64,000 nt of DNA from Clostridia bacterium. GTDB taxonomy: Bacteria; Bacillota; Clostridia; Christensenellales; CAG-138. Both the position numbers and the translations under genes were made by a program. Numbering within the stretch: position 1 is the stretch's first letter; each line of letters opens with the position of its first letter. The stretch covers positions 41,504 to 105,503 of the forward strand of contig JAFXVP010000053.1 of assembly GCA_017524445.1 (NCBI GenBank). Direction: 5' to 3'. Shown here one piece after another: positions 1-8,843 of the stretch. The notes under the pieces are model-generated. The model was not told where the DNA came from and did no database searches. It saw only the letters and a list, made by a program, of their open reading frames with translations.

Positions 1-2
1 TG

Positions 3-485
3 GCGAACAACCGCATCGATCGGTGCGGCACACCTGAGAAGATCTTCCGCGACGATTATATCTCCGCGCTTTACGGCATGGAAACGGGCAGCTTCAACGC
101 GCTGTTCGGCAGCGTGGAGCTTCCCGCGGTTTCCGGCGAGCCGAAGGTCTTTGTAATCGGCGGCGGCGGCAGCGGCGTCCCCGCGTATCGCGCGCTGCAG
201 CGTGCGGGCGTACCGTTTGCGGCGGGGATCCTGCCCGAGAGCGATCTCGACTTTCCGGTCGCGAAAGCGCTGGCGGCGGAGCTCGTTTCCGTTCCCGCGT
301 TCTCCGCGATCAACGAAGCGACCGAACGCGCGGCAGCGGCGCGCATGCTGTCGATCGGCAGGGCCGTTTCGACTGTGCCTGCCTTCGGCGAAACGAACGC
401 GGCAAATCGAAGATTATACGACGCGGCAAGGGCGGCGGGACTGCTCGTTGACCTCGACGCGGTTTTAAAGGGGGTCGAAGCATGA
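3..485 (+). CDS. ABC transporter ATP-binding protein, C-terminal part (cobalamin/iron type)
   Basis: The reading frame is open from the window edge, so the start and the ATPase core (Walker A/B) lie upstream. What remains begins around a C-G-T-P-E-K-I-F segment and runs into a C-terminal extension (about 110 residues, with V-F-V-I-G-G-G-G-S-G-V-P-A-Y near residue 50). Such an extension is known on some BtuD/FecE-type ATPases found in corrinoid operons. It would energise import of corrinoid or iron-siderophore across the membrane. The stop overlaps the start of cbiB by 4 bases (ATGA), so the two genes are translationally coupled. The role is inferred from the extension and the operon; the catalytic part cannot be seen. 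Confidence 0.75.
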   Translation, partial: ANNRIDRCGTPEKIFRDDYISALYGMETGSFNALFGSVELPAVSGEPKVFVIGGGGSGVPAYRALQRAGVPFAAGILPESDLDFPVAKALAAELVSVPAFSAINEATERAAAARMLSIGRAVSTVPAFGETNAANRRLYDAARAAGLLVDLDAVLKGVEA

Positions 486-1471
486 CCCTTTGGCAATACA
501 CCTTACTGTCCGTCCTCGCGGGATTTCTGATCGACTGCGTGCTCGGCGATCCGGCGCGTTTACCGCATCCCGTGGTTCTGATCGGCAAGCTGATTTCGCT
601 GTCCGAAAAGGCGCTTCGAAAAGCGTTTGCGAAAACCGAGCGCGGCGAGCTTGCTGCCGGAACAGTCATGGCGATCCTTGTACCGCTCATCTCGACGGGC
701 GTGAGCTTCGGCATTTTATTCGGGCTCTGGAAGCTTTCCCCGTGGGCGTATTTTGCGATGAGCAGCATCATGTGCTGGCAATGCTTTGCGGCAAGATGCC
801 TTGCAAAAGAAGCGAAAAAGGTGGTCAGAGCGCTCGAATCGGACGGACTCGAAGCCGGACGCAAACAGGTTTCCATGCTGGTCGGGCGCGACACGGAACA
901 GCTTACGGAGGAGCAGGTAATCAAAGCCGCCGTCGAAACTGTCGCCGAAAACGCCTCGGACGGCGTGATCGCGCCGATGCTTTTTATGTTCCTGTTCGGC
1001 GCGATCGGCGGTTTTTTCTATAAGGCGGTCAACACGATGGATTCGATGGTCGGCTACAAAAACGATCGCTATCTGTATTTCGGACGCGCCGCGGCCAAGC
1101 TTGACGACGTGCTGAACTTTGTTCCGTCGCGGCTTTCGGCACTCGCAATGATCGCGGTATGTCCGCTGCTGCGGCTTGACGGACAGAACGCATATCGTAT
1201 CTGGAAACGCGACAGAAGAAAGCACGCAAGCCCGAACTCCGCGCAGACCGAATCGGTTGCGGCAGGTGCGCTGCATGTCGAGCTTGCCGGTCCTGCAAGC
1301 TATTTCGGAAAGGTCGTGAAAAAGCCCACGCTCGGTGATCCGGACAGACCGATCGAGCGAGACGACGTCAAAAAGACCTGCGCGCTGATGTACGGCGCAA
1401 GCGTGTTGCTGCTCGTCCTTTTGGAAGCGATCCTTCTGCCGCTCGCGTTTTTCGGAGGGCTCGGCCTATGA
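482..1471 (+). CDS. cbiB: Adenosylcobinamide-phosphate synthase CbiB
   Basis: Integral membrane enzyme of 329 aa that joins (R)-1-amino-2-propanol phosphate to adenosylcobyric acid, giving adenosylcobinamide phosphate. The family signatures are visible: D-C-V-L-G-D-P near residues 20-26 followed by L-P-H-P-V, an E-N-A-S-D-G-V-I-A-P motif near residue 160, and hydrophobic segments at the N-terminus, around residues 60-100 and at the extreme C-terminus. The length is normal for CbiB. The start overlaps the upstream ATPase gene by 4 bases, and the stop overlaps cobD by 4 bases. Its aminopropanol-phosphate substrate is made by the next gene's product. Confidence 0.95.
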   Translation: MTLWQYTLLSVLAGFLIDCVLGDPARLPHPVVLIGKLISLSEKALRKAFAKTERGELAAGTVMAILVPLISTGVSFGILFGLWKLSPWAYFAMSSIMCWQCFAARCLAKEAKKVVRALESDGLEAGRKQVSMLVGRDTEQLTEEQVIKAAVETVAENASDGVIAPMLFMFLFGAIGGFFYKAVNTMDSMVGYKNDRYLYFGRAAAKLDDVLNFVPSRLSALAMIAVCPLLRLDGQNAYRIWKRDRRKHASPNSAQTESVAAGALHVELAGPASYFGKVVKKPTLGDPDRPIERDDVKKTCALMYGASVLLLVLLEAILLPLAFFGGLGL

Positions 1472-2529
1472 AGTTTGAACAATACGTACACGGCGGCGAT
1501 ATCTATAAAAACACGGTAACGCTCGATTTTTCGGCAAACGTCAATCCGTTCGGAACGCCCGAACCCGTCAAGGCGGCGATCCGCGACGCGGCGGACGAGG
1601 CGGACCGCTATCCGGATCCGTACTGTACGGCGCTTCGTGAAAAGCTTTCCGCGCTGCACGGCGTAAAGGCGGACGCGATCCTTTGCGGCAGCGGTGCGGC
1701 TGAGCTGATCTTTTCGTTCACGGCCGCGCTTTGCCCGAAAACCGCGCTGCTGCCCGTCCCGTCGTTTGCGGAGTACGAGACCGCGCTTCGCGCCGTCGGC
1801 GTTGAACCGACCTTTTATCCGCTGTTGCGGGAGAACGGCTTTGCGCTGACAGAGGACATTCTCGACGCGATCAATTTGAGCACGAACGTGCTGATGCTCT
1901 GCTCGCCGAACAACCCGACCGGGCGAAGCGTCGAGAAGAAATTGCTGCTTTCGATCCTCGACCGCTGCCGCAAGACAGGCACGTGGTTATTGCTCGACGA
2001 GTGCTTTCAGGACCTTTGCGACGCGGACAAGGCGTTTTCGCTGATCGGCGCGCTTAAAGACGGTGACCGCGTGCTGATCCTGCGCGCGTTTACCAAGACC
2101 TACGGCATGGCCGGCGTGCGGCTCGGTTACGCGGTCTCGAAAAACCGCGAGTTGCTTTTCAAAATGTCCGAAACCGTGCAGCCGTGGAACGTGTCGACGG
2201 TGGCGCAAGTTGCGGGGCTTGCCGCGCTCGACTGCCCGGACTGGGCGGAGCGTGCCCGGACGCTGTTCCGGACGGAAAAGGCGTATTTGATGCGCGAACT
2301 CAATGCGCTCGGCGTGTCCGTTTTACCCGGCGACGCGAATTATCTGCTGCTTTCGGGCGTGCCGTCGCTGTACGAAGCGCTGCTTCAAAGGGGGATTCTG
2401 GTGCGTGACTGCGCAAACTATCGCGGATTGGAGAAGGGCGACGTGCGCATCGCGGTGCGTATGCACGCGGAAAACGAGGCGCTGATCGCGGCGATCGCGG
2501 AGGTATCGGATGCACGAAACGGGAATTGA
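1468..2529 (+). CDS. cobD: Threonine-phosphate decarboxylase CobD
   Basis: PLP-dependent class I/II aminotransferase-fold enzyme (353 aa) that decarboxylates L-threonine-O-3-phosphate to (R)-1-amino-2-propanol phosphate for CbiB. The opening H-G-G-D-I followed by L-D-F-S-A-N-V-N-P-F-G is typical of CobD rather than HisC. S-P-N-N-P-T-G-R and F-T-K-T-Y-G-M-A-G-V-R-L-G-Y are present, the latter with the Schiff-base lysine at residue 210. HisC is the close alternative family, but the operon context and the N-terminal signature favour CobD. The last 20 bases overlap cbiD. Confidence 0.93.
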   Translation: MKFEQYVHGGDIYKNTVTLDFSANVNPFGTPEPVKAAIRDAADEADRYPDPYCTALREKLSALHGVKADAILCGSGAAELIFSFTAALCPKTALLPVPSFAEYETALRAVGVEPTFYPLLRENGFALTEDILDAINLSTNVLMLCSPNNPTGRSVEKKLLLSILDRCRKTGTWLLLDECFQDLCDADKAFSLIGALKDGDRVLILRAFTKTYGMAGVRLGYAVSKNRELLFKMSETVQPWNVSTVAQVAGLAALDCPDWAERARTLFRTEKAYLMRELNALGVSVLPGDANYLLLSGVPSLYEALLQRGILVRDCANYRGLEKGDVRIAVRMHAENEALIAAIAEVSDARNGN

Positions 2530-3649
2530 ATCGCATTTTGCTCTCATCGACGGCAAAAAACTGCGCTTCGGCTATACCACCGGCACCTGCGCCGCGGCGG
2601 CGGCAAAGGCGGCGACGCTGCTGCTTTTAAACGGGACCGCGCCGGAAACGGTAACCATCGATACGCCGAAGGGGATCACGCTCGATCTTGCGGTGTTGGA
2701 ACCGACCGTCTCGAACGGCACGGCGATCTGCGCGATCCAAAAGGATTCCGGCGATGATCCGGACGTGACAAACGGCGTGCTGGTCTATGCGGCGGTTTCG
2801 GCGTCGGATCAGCCGGGCGTTTCGATCGACGGCGGCGTCGGCGTCGGACGGGTCACGAAGCCCGGGCTCAAGCAGGCGATCGGCGAGGCGGCAATCAATC
2901 CCGTTCCGCGTGAGATGATCCGCCGCGCGGTCGAAGAAGCCGCAGAGGAATGCAACTGTGTGAAGGGCTTATCGGTCGTGATTTCGATCCCGGCGGGCGT
3001 CGCGCTCGCGGAAAAGACGTTTAATCCGCGGCTCGGCATCGAAGGCGGCATCTCGATCCTCGGCACAAGCGGCGTCGTCGAGCCGATGAGCGAGGACGCA
3101 CTGATCGACAGCATCGCGCTCGAGATCCGGCAAAGAAAGGCGCTCGGCGATATGCGGCTCGTGCTCACCCCGGGCAACTACGGCGCGGATTTTCTGAAGG
3201 AACGGTACGAGATCCCGGACGATCGGATCGTCAAATGCTCGAACTACATCGGCGACGCGCTCGAAGCGGCGATCGCCGCAGGCTTTACCGAAGTACTGCT
3301 TGTCGGTCATATCGGCAAATTCGTAAAGCTTTCCGGCGGGATATTCAATACGCATTCGCGGCTCGGCGATCACCGCGCGGAACTGATGGCGGAAGCAGCA
3401 AAGGCGGCGGGCGCAGACGAGGCGACGCAAAAAGCGATGTTCGACTGCGTTACCACCGACGAAATGCTTCGCATTTTAGGAGAAAACGGACTGCTTCCCG
3501 GGACGATGGACGCGCTGAAAACGCGGATCGACGCGGCGCTTGCGGAACGGTTCCCGAAGCTTACGATCGGTGTGATCGTCTTTACAACGGGAAATACGGA
3601 GCTGTTTCGGAATGAAACGGCGCGGCACCGGATGGAGAGAACCATATGA
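2510..3649 (+). CDS. cbiD: Cobalt-precorrin-5B C1-methyltransferase CbiD
   Basis: SAM-dependent methyltransferase (379 aa) of the anaerobic corrin pathway that methylates C1 of cobalt-precorrin-5B. The hallmark G-Y-T-T-G-T-C-A-A-A-A-A is near residue 22, and later come I-S-I-P-A-G-V and G-H-I-G-K-F-V-K-L-S-G-G-I-F-N-T-H-S, all highly characteristic of CbiD. The length is normal. The gene begins inside the 3' end of cobD and ends overlapping cbiL by 4 bases. The presence of cbiD with cbiG fixes the pathway as the oxygen-independent branch. Confidence 0.96.
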   Translation: MHETGIESHFALIDGKKLRFGYTTGTCAAAAAKAATLLLLNGTAPETVTIDTPKGITLDLAVLEPTVSNGTAICAIQKDSGDDPDVTNGVLVYAAVSASDQPGVSIDGGVGVGRVTKPGLKQAIGEAAINPVPREMIRRAVEEAAEECNCVKGLSVVISIPAGVALAEKTFNPRLGIEGGISILGTSGVVEPMSEDALIDSIALEIRQRKALGDMRLVLTPGNYGADFLKERYEIPDDRIVKCSNYIGDALEAAIAAGFTEVLLVGHIGKFVKLSGGIFNTHSRLGDHRAELMAEAAKAAGADEATQKAMFDCVTTDEMLRILGENGLLPGTMDALKTRIDAALAERFPKLTIGVIVFTTGNTELFRNETARHRMERTI

Positions 3650-4326
3650 ACGGTATGTTTTACGGCGTCGGCGTGGGTCCGGGCGATCCGGAACTGCTGA
3701 CCTTAAAGGCGGCGCGGCTGATCCGCGGCTGCGACGTGCTTGCGATCCCGCATCGCGATCCCGAAAAATGCTTCGCGTATCGGATCGCGTGCGGAGCGGT
3801 CCCGGAGGCAAAGGACAAGCCGATCCTTTGCGTCGACATGCCGATGACGCACGACAAGCTATTGCGTGAGACGGCGTACGAAGCGGGCGCAGCGGCGATC
3901 GCAAAAGAACTCGCGGCAGGCAGAACTGTCGTATTCGTCACGCTCGGCGATCCGTCGGTCTACTCGACGTTCGCGTATCTGGCGGAGCGGATCGCAAAGA
4001 AAGGCTTTGACGTACAATGGGTTCCCGGCGTGCCCTCGTTCTGTGCGGCGGCGGCAAGGTTACAGAGCCCGCTTTGCACCGACCGCGAGGAGCTGCATAT
4101 CCTGCCGGGCAGCATCCATGCCGAGAACGCGCTTGCGTACCCCGGCACGAAAGTCTTTATGAAAGGCGAGCTCGGTCCGCTGCTCGACGCGATCGAACAA
4201 GGCGGAAAAACCGCGCAGGCAACGGAAAACTGCGGCACGGAAAACGAGCGCCTGTACCGGACGGCGGGAGAGATCCCGAAGGACGCAGGGTATTTTCTTG
4301 TCACGATCGTAAAGGAGGAAGCATGA
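3646..4326 (+). CDS. cbiL: Precorrin-2/cobalt-factor II C20-methyltransferase CbiL
   Basis: Tetrapyrrole methylase (226 aa) that adds the C20 methyl group. The N-terminal G-V-G-V-G-P-G-D-P-E-L-L-T-L-K-A is the first SAM-binding glycine motif, and F-V-T-L-G-D-P-S-V-Y-S-T-F is the second, with the S-T-F ending typical of CbiL/CobI rather than of the other family members. V-P-G-V-P-S-F-C-A-A-A-A follows. The gene overlaps cbiD and cbiF by 4 bases each. The distinction between CbiL and CobI by sequence alone is slight; the cbi context decides it. Confidence 0.93.
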   Translation: MNGMFYGVGVGPGDPELLTLKAARLIRGCDVLAIPHRDPEKCFAYRIACGAVPEAKDKPILCVDMPMTHDKLLRETAYEAGAAAIAKELAAGRTVVFVTLGDPSVYSTFAYLAERIAKKGFDVQWVPGVPSFCAAAARLQSPLCTDREELHILPGSIHAENALAYPGTKVFMKGELGPLLDAIEQGGKTAQATENCGTENERLYRTAGEIPKDAGYFLVTIVKEEA

Positions 4327-5078
4327 TCCATTTTGTTGGCGCGGGCTGCGGCGCGGAAGACCTGATCACGGTGCGCGGACAGCGGCTCATTTCGGAAGCG
4401 GACGTGATCATCTACGCGGGCTCTTTGGTAAACCCGGCGCTGCTCGACGGCAGAAAAGAGGACGCAAAGGTGTATAACAGCGCGGAAATGACGCTTGAGG
4501 AGGTCCTTTCCGTGATGTACGAAGCGGAGGATCGGGGACAGACCGTTGTTCGTCTGCATACCGGCGATCCGTGTCTGTACGGCGCGATCCGCGAGCAGAT
4601 GGACGCGCTCGACGCGCATGGGATCGCGTACGATTACACGCCCGGCGTCAGCTCGTTTTGCGGCGCGGCGGCGGCGCTCAATATGGAGTATACGCTGCCG
4701 GGCGTTTCGCAGAGCGTCGTGATCACGCGCATGGCGGGCAGAACACCGGTACCGGAACGCGAAAGCATCCGTTCGTTTGCACAGCACAAAGCGACGATGG
4801 TGCTGTTTTTAAGCACGGGGCTTCTTGAAAAGACGCAGGGGGAGCTGATCGAGGGCGGTTACGATCCGGAAACGCCCGCCGCGATCGTCTATAAAGCGAC
4901 GTGGCCGGACGAACGGACATTTATCTGCACAGTCGGTACGCTTGCACAGTGCGCCGAGGAAAACGGTGTCAAAAAGACTGCGCTGATCATTGTGGGCGAT
5001 ACGGTTGCGCAGAGCGGTTACGCGCGGTCGGAATTGTACAATCCGACGTTCGCGACCGAGTTCCGACCGGCGAAGTAG
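4323..5078 (+). CDS. cbiF: Cobalt-precorrin-4 C11-methyltransferase CbiF
   Basis: Tetrapyrrole methylase of 251 aa. The frame is open further upstream, but the ATG at 4323 follows GGAGG at the 3' end of cbiL and gives the expected N-terminus M-I-H-F-V-G-A-G-C-G-A-E-D-L-I-T. A-G-S-L-V-N, L-H-T-G-D-P-C-L-Y-G-A-I, and T-P-G-V-S-S-F-C-G-A-A-A-A are typical of CbiF/CobM. The stop codon TAG is supplied by the first bases of a palindromic repeat (5075-5100) that sits between this gene and cbiG, suggesting that the repeat inserted at the gene's very end. Confidence 0.93.
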   Translation: MIHFVGAGCGAEDLITVRGQRLISEADVIIYAGSLVNPALLDGRKEDAKVYNSAEMTLEEVLSVMYEAEDRGQTVVRLHTGDPCLYGAIREQMDALDAHGIAYDYTPGVSSFCGAAAALNMEYTLPGVSQSVVITRMAGRTPVPERESIRSFAQHKATMVLFLSTGLLEKTQGELIEGGYDPETPAAIVYKATWPDERTFICTVGTLAQCAEENGVKKTALIIVGDTVAQSGYARSELYNPTFATEFRPAK

Positions 5079-5100
5079 GGACGGGCATTGCCCGTCCGTC
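5075..5100. repeat. Palindromic repeat, GTAGGGACG family, single stem
   Basis: The bases form a near-perfect stem around CATTG (GGGACGGG / CCCGTCC). The same frame, GTAGGGACGnnCATTGnnCGTCCGT, recurs at 30478 with a different inner pair (AC/GT instead of GG/CC), so the stem is conserved by compensatory change. It supplies the stop codon of cbiF. No transposase is visible in the window. Confidence 0.7.
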
Positions 5101-5130
5101 GGATCTATTTATGTTGAAAGGAGCAATCCG

Positions 5131-6159
5131 ATGGATGTTCGGATCGTATCATACACCGAACGCGGCGAAGAGACCGCGCGGCGCGTTGCGGACGCAATGA
5201 CGCGTGAAGGGCATCGCTGCCGCACGTTCGCGCTTGAAAAGTTTTGCAAGGAAGGCGACGAAAAGCTGATCGTTTCCGCATCCGAATGGGCGAGGGACGG
5301 CTTTACGGAAGCCGACGCGCTGATCTTTGTGTGTGCCGCAGGCATTGCGGTCCGTGCGATCGCGCCGTGGGTGAAAAGCAAGACGACCGATCCGGGGGTT
5401 TTAGTGCTCGATGAAAAGGGGACGTTTGTGATCCCGCTTCTTTCCGGACACATCGGCGGCGCGAATGAACTGGCGCTTTTGCTTGCAAACGCGCTCGGAG
5501 CAGCGCCGGTCATCACCACCGCGACCGACCTCAATGATCTGTTTGCCGTCGACGTGTTTGCGGCAAAAAATCACCTGCATATTTCGGATATGCAGCTTGC
5601 CAAGGAGATTTCCGCGGCGCTCCTTGCGGGCGAGCCAGCGGGCTTCTGTTCCGATCTGCCCGTTTCGGGTCCGCTTCCGAAGGGACTGACGGACAGAGAT
5701 GCGACGCTCGGCATCTGCGTCTCGCGCGAGGAAAGAGCACCGTATCCGAGGACGCTTCGGCTGATCCCGCAGCGCTTTGCGCTCGGCGTCGGCTGCAAAA
5801 AAGGCAAGGACGCGGAAGCGCTCGACGCGTTTATCCGGCGGAATCTCAATGCATCCGGCGTGTCGATCGACGAGCTTTTCTGCATGGCAAGCATCGATCT
5901 CAAGAAGGACGAACCGGGGCTTTTGACTTTTTCCGAAAAGCACCGGCTGCCGTTTTACACCTATTCCGCAGACGAGCTGAACGCAGTACCCGGCATGTTT
6001 TCCGGCTCGGCGTTTGTAAAGGAAACGACGGGCACGGACTGCGTTTCGGAACGCGCGGCAGTGAAGGCGTCGGGCGGGGAACTGATCGTGAAAAAGATCG
6101 CGCAGGACGGTATGACCTTTGCGCTGGCAAAACGGGAGGAGGCGATTTCGTTTGTCTGA
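5131..6159 (+). CDS. cbiG: Cobalt-precorrin-5A hydrolase CbiG
   Basis: Enzyme (342 aa) that opens the delta-lactone of cobalt-precorrin-5A and releases acetaldehyde. The ATG at 5131 has AAAGGAG 10 bases upstream; the frame is open further up but lacks family similarity there. Visible motifs are F-V-C-A-A-G-I-A-V-R-A-I-A-P near residue 70, L-L-S-G-H-I-G-G-A-N-E-L-A near residue 110, and the C-terminal G-V-G-C-K-K-G-K region near residue 218 that belongs to the CbiG C-terminal domain. It is the only gene of the operon preceded by a real spacer (52 bases), which is filled by a palindromic repeat. It overlaps cbiH by 8 bases. Confidence 0.94.
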   Translation: MDVRIVSYTERGEETARRVADAMTREGHRCRTFALEKFCKEGDEKLIVSASEWARDGFTEADALIFVCAAGIAVRAIAPWVKSKTTDPGVLVLDEKGTFVIPLLSGHIGGANELALLLANALGAAPVITTATDLNDLFAVDVFAAKNHLHISDMQLAKEISAALLAGEPAGFCSDLPVSGPLPKGLTDRDATLGICVSREERAPYPRTLRLIPQRFALGVGCKKGKDAEALDAFIRRNLNASGVSIDELFCMASIDLKKDEPGLLTFSEKHRLPFYTYSADELNAVPGMFSGSAFVKETTGTDCVSERAAVKASGGELIVKKIAQDGMTFALAKREEAISFV

Positions 6160-6883
6160 ACTGTACGTGGTGGGCATCGGACCCGGAAGCTATGAAAACA
6201 TGACGCTCCGCGCGATCCAAGCGTTGGAAGCTTGCGACGTGATCGTGGGCTACACGGTGTACGTCGACCTTGTGAAGGAGCATTTCCCGGATAAGGAATT
6301 TCTGACCACGCCGATGCGGCAGGAGGTCGAACGCGTAAAGCTTGCATTGGAAATCGCGCAGGCAGGAAAATCCGTCGCCATGATCTGCTCGGGCGACGCA
6401 GGCGTCTACGGTATGAGCGGGCTTTGCGAGGAGATGGCAAAGGACTGTCCGAACGTCAGGATTCTGACGATCCCCGGTGTTTCCGCGGTGCTTTCCGGCG
6501 CCGCGATCTTAGGCGCGCCGCTGATGCACGATTTTGCGGTGATTTCGCTTTCCGATCTTCTGACCCCTTGGGAGAAGATCGAAAAACGGTTGCTTGCGGC
6601 GGCGGAAGCGGATTTTGTGATCTGCCTCTATAACCCCGCAAGCCACAAGCGGAAGGACCATCTCAGCCGTGCGTGCGATCTCGTGCTGCAATTCGCCTCA
6701 CCGGACACCGTCTGCGGCATTGCAAGAAACATCGGGCGTGACGGCGAATCGTTTACGGTCCTGCCACTGAAAGACTTGCGCGACGCCGAGGTCGATATGT
6801 TCTGCACGGTCTTTATCGGAAATTCGCAGACGCAAATTGTCAACGGAAAAATGGTTACGCCGAGAGGGTATTTGCATGAATGA
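6152..6883 (+). CDS. cbiH: Cobalt-precorrin-3B C17-methyltransferase CbiH
   Basis: Tetrapyrrole methylase of 243 aa that carries out ring contraction and C17 methylation. I chose the TTG at 6152 because GGGAGGAGG lies 10-18 bases upstream and the product then starts directly with S-E-L-Y-V-V-G-I-G-P-G-S, as in the family. I-V-G-Y-T-V-Y, M-I-C-S-G-D-A-G-V-Y-G-M-S-G and I-C-L-Y-N-P-A-S-H-K-R are typical of CbiH/CobJ. The gene overlaps cbiG by 8 bases and the following fusion gene by 8. The unusual start codon is the only oddity. Confidence 0.93.
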   Translation: MSELYVVGIGPGSYENMTLRAIQALEACDVIVGYTVYVDLVKEHFPDKEFLTTPMRQEVERVKLALEIAQAGKSVAMICSGDAGVYGMSGLCEEMAKDCPNVRILTIPGVSAVLSGAAILGAPLMHDFAVISLSDLLTPWEKIEKRLLAAAEADFVICLYNPASHKRKDHLSRACDLVLQFASPDTVCGIARNIGRDGESFTVLPLKDLRDAEVDMFCTVFIGNSQTQIVNGKMVTPRGYLHE

Positions 6884-8843
6884 GATTTTGTTGTTTGCGG
6901 GCACGACCGAGGGACGTCGGATCGCGGAAGCGCTGATCGACCAGCCGCTTTCCGTCACCGTCAGCGTCGCCACGGAGTACGGCGAAACGCTGATCACACC
7001 GGCTGAAAACATCCGTGTGACTTTCGGACGCAAGAACGCCGACGAGATCGAAGCGCTGATTCAGGAGACGCAGGCACAGCTTCTGATCGACGCGACGCAC
7101 CCGTACGCGGTCGAGGTCACCAAGACATTGAAAGCGGTCGCCGAACGGACCGGAACGGAATATGTGCGCGTGCTGCGCGGCGCGTCGGACGCGGACGGCT
7201 GCGTGTTCGTCGCCGACACCGATGCGGCGGTGCGGTATCTGAACGAAGCGCAGGGCAACGTGCTGTTGACCGTCGGCAGCAAGGAGCTCTCGGCCTATAC
7301 GGCGGTGCAGGCGTATCGGGATCGGATCTATGCCCGCATCCTGCCGGTGAAGGAATCGGCGGACACGGCGTTTGCGCTCGGTTTTTCCGGAAAGCATCTG
7401 ATCTGCATGCAGGGACCGTTTTCCGAGGAGATGAACGAAGCGACGATCCGCGCGATCGACGCAAAATATCTTGTCACCAAGGACACCGGCAGCGCGGGCG
7501 GCTTTGCGGAAAAGATCGCCGCGGCAAAGGCGTGCGGGATCACGCCCGTTGTGATCCGCCGTCCGGAGGAGGAGGGGATCACCGAAGCGGAGTGCCTTTC
7601 CTTGATTTCAAAACGATTCGGTTTGAAACCAAAAAAACAGATCACGGTGATCGGGATCGGCATGGACGGCGAACGGACGCTGACGCAGGCGGCGCAGAAC
7701 GCCTGCGAGCAGGCGGAACTTCTGATCGGCGCAAAACGGGTCACCGACGCTTTGCGGCGGTTTCAAAAGCCCGTCGTGAACGCGATTGCACCGCAGGAGA
7801 TCGAGGCGACCATACGCACATCGGACGCGCAGCGCATCGTCGTTGCCATGTCGGGGGATACCGGATATTTCAGCGGTGCGAAAAAGCTTCTCCCTCGCAT
7901 CTATGACCTTGGTCCAACCGTGCTGCCCGGTATCTCGTCGGTCTCGTACCTTGCGGCAAAGCTCGGCGTGCCTTATCATGACGCGGCGCTTTTGTCCGCG
8001 CACGGACGCGAGATCCATCTGCCCCATAAGGTACGGCACAGTTCCCGCACGTTCGTACTGGTCGGCGGGGAGAACGGCGCAGCAGAGCAGCTTCGATTGC
8101 TCTCGGAAAACGGACTCGGCACACTTTCGGTCGCGGTCGGGACCGATCTCGGAAGCCCGGACGAAGCGATCGCGTACGGCACGGCGGAGGAACTGAAAGA
8201 CAAAGCGTTTTCACCGCTTGCGATCCTTTGCATCGAGAATCCCGGCGCAAACCATGCGGTCGTCACGCACGGCAGACCGGACGGGGACTTCCTGCGCACC
8301 GAGGTGCCTATGACAAAATCCGAGGTCCGCGCGGTGACGCTCAGTAAACTGATGCTCACGAAGGACGCGGTCTGCTGGGACGTCGGCGCGGGGACCGGCT
8401 CGGTGTCGATCGAGATGGCGGAATGCAGCGAAGACGGGACGGTCTATGCGATCGAACGGAACGAAGCCGCGTGCGAACTGATTGAGCAGAACAAACTCCA
8501 TCTCGGCGTGACCAACGTCACCGTCGTGCACGGCACGGCGCCCGAAGCGCTATCCGACTTGCCCGCGCCTACGCATGTCTTTATCGGCGGCAGCGGCGGA
8601 AATCTCAAAGAGATCATCACGGCGGCGCTTTCGAAAAACCCATGCGTACGCATCGTGCTGAACACGGTCACGGCGGAAACCTTTGCCGAAGCGACAACCG
8701 CGATCCGCGATCTGCATCTCATCAACGAGGAGATCGTCGAGCTGAACGTGTCCCGCGCAAGAAAGGTCGGCGCGTATCATATGATGACGGCGCAGAATCC
8801 CGTTTATATCATTTCGTGCGGGGGGGACGGAACCGATGCGTAG
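6876..8843 (+). CDS. CbiJ-CbiE-CbiT fusion: precorrin-6A reductase, C5/C15 methyltransferase and decarboxylase
   Basis: A 655-aa polypeptide with three enzymes in series. Residues 1-250 match CbiJ/CobK (L-L-F-A-G-T-T-E-G-R, I-D-A-T-H-P-Y-A, Y-L-V-T-K-D-T-G-S-A-G-G). Residues 255-455 form a CbiE tetrapyrrole methylase (V-I-G-I-G-M-D-G, V-A-M-S-G-D-T-G-Y-F-S-G, L-P-G-I-S-S-V-S-Y-L-A). Residues 465-650 form CbiT, with the SAM-binding D-V-G-A-G-T-G-S-V-S-I-E-M-A. CbiET fusions are common; having CbiJ in front makes three consecutive pathway steps one protein. The ATG at 6876 lies within the end of cbiH and gives the natural CbiJ N-terminus. It overlaps cbiA by 8 bases. Confidence 0.92.
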   Translation: MNEILLFAGTTEGRRIAEALIDQPLSVTVSVATEYGETLITPAENIRVTFGRKNADEIEALIQETQAQLLIDATHPYAVEVTKTLKAVAERTGTEYVRVLRGASDADGCVFVADTDAAVRYLNEAQGNVLLTVGSKELSAYTAVQAYRDRIYARILPVKESADTAFALGFSGKHLICMQGPFSEEMNEATIRAIDAKYLVTKDTGSAGGFAEKIAAAKACGITPVVIRRPEEEGITEAECLSLISKRFGLKPKKQITVIGIGMDGERTLTQAAQNACEQAELLIGAKRVTDALRRFQKPVVNAIAPQEIEATIRTSDAQRIVVAMSGDTGYFSGAKKLLPRIYDLGPTVLPGISSVSYLAAKLGVPYHDAALLSAHGREIHLPHKVRHSSRTFVLVGGENGAAEQLRLLSENGLGTLSVAVGTDLGSPDEAIAYGTAEELKDKAFSPLAILCIENPGANHAVVTHGRPDGDFLRTEVPMTKSEVRAVTLSKLMLTKDAVCWDVGAGTGSVSIEMAECSEDGTVYAIERNEAACELIEQNKLHLGVTNVTVVHGTAPEALSDLPAPTHVFIGGSGGNLKEIITAALSKNPCVRIVLNTVTAETFAEATTAIRDLHLINEEIVELNVSRARKVGAYHMMTAQNPVYIISCGGDGTDA

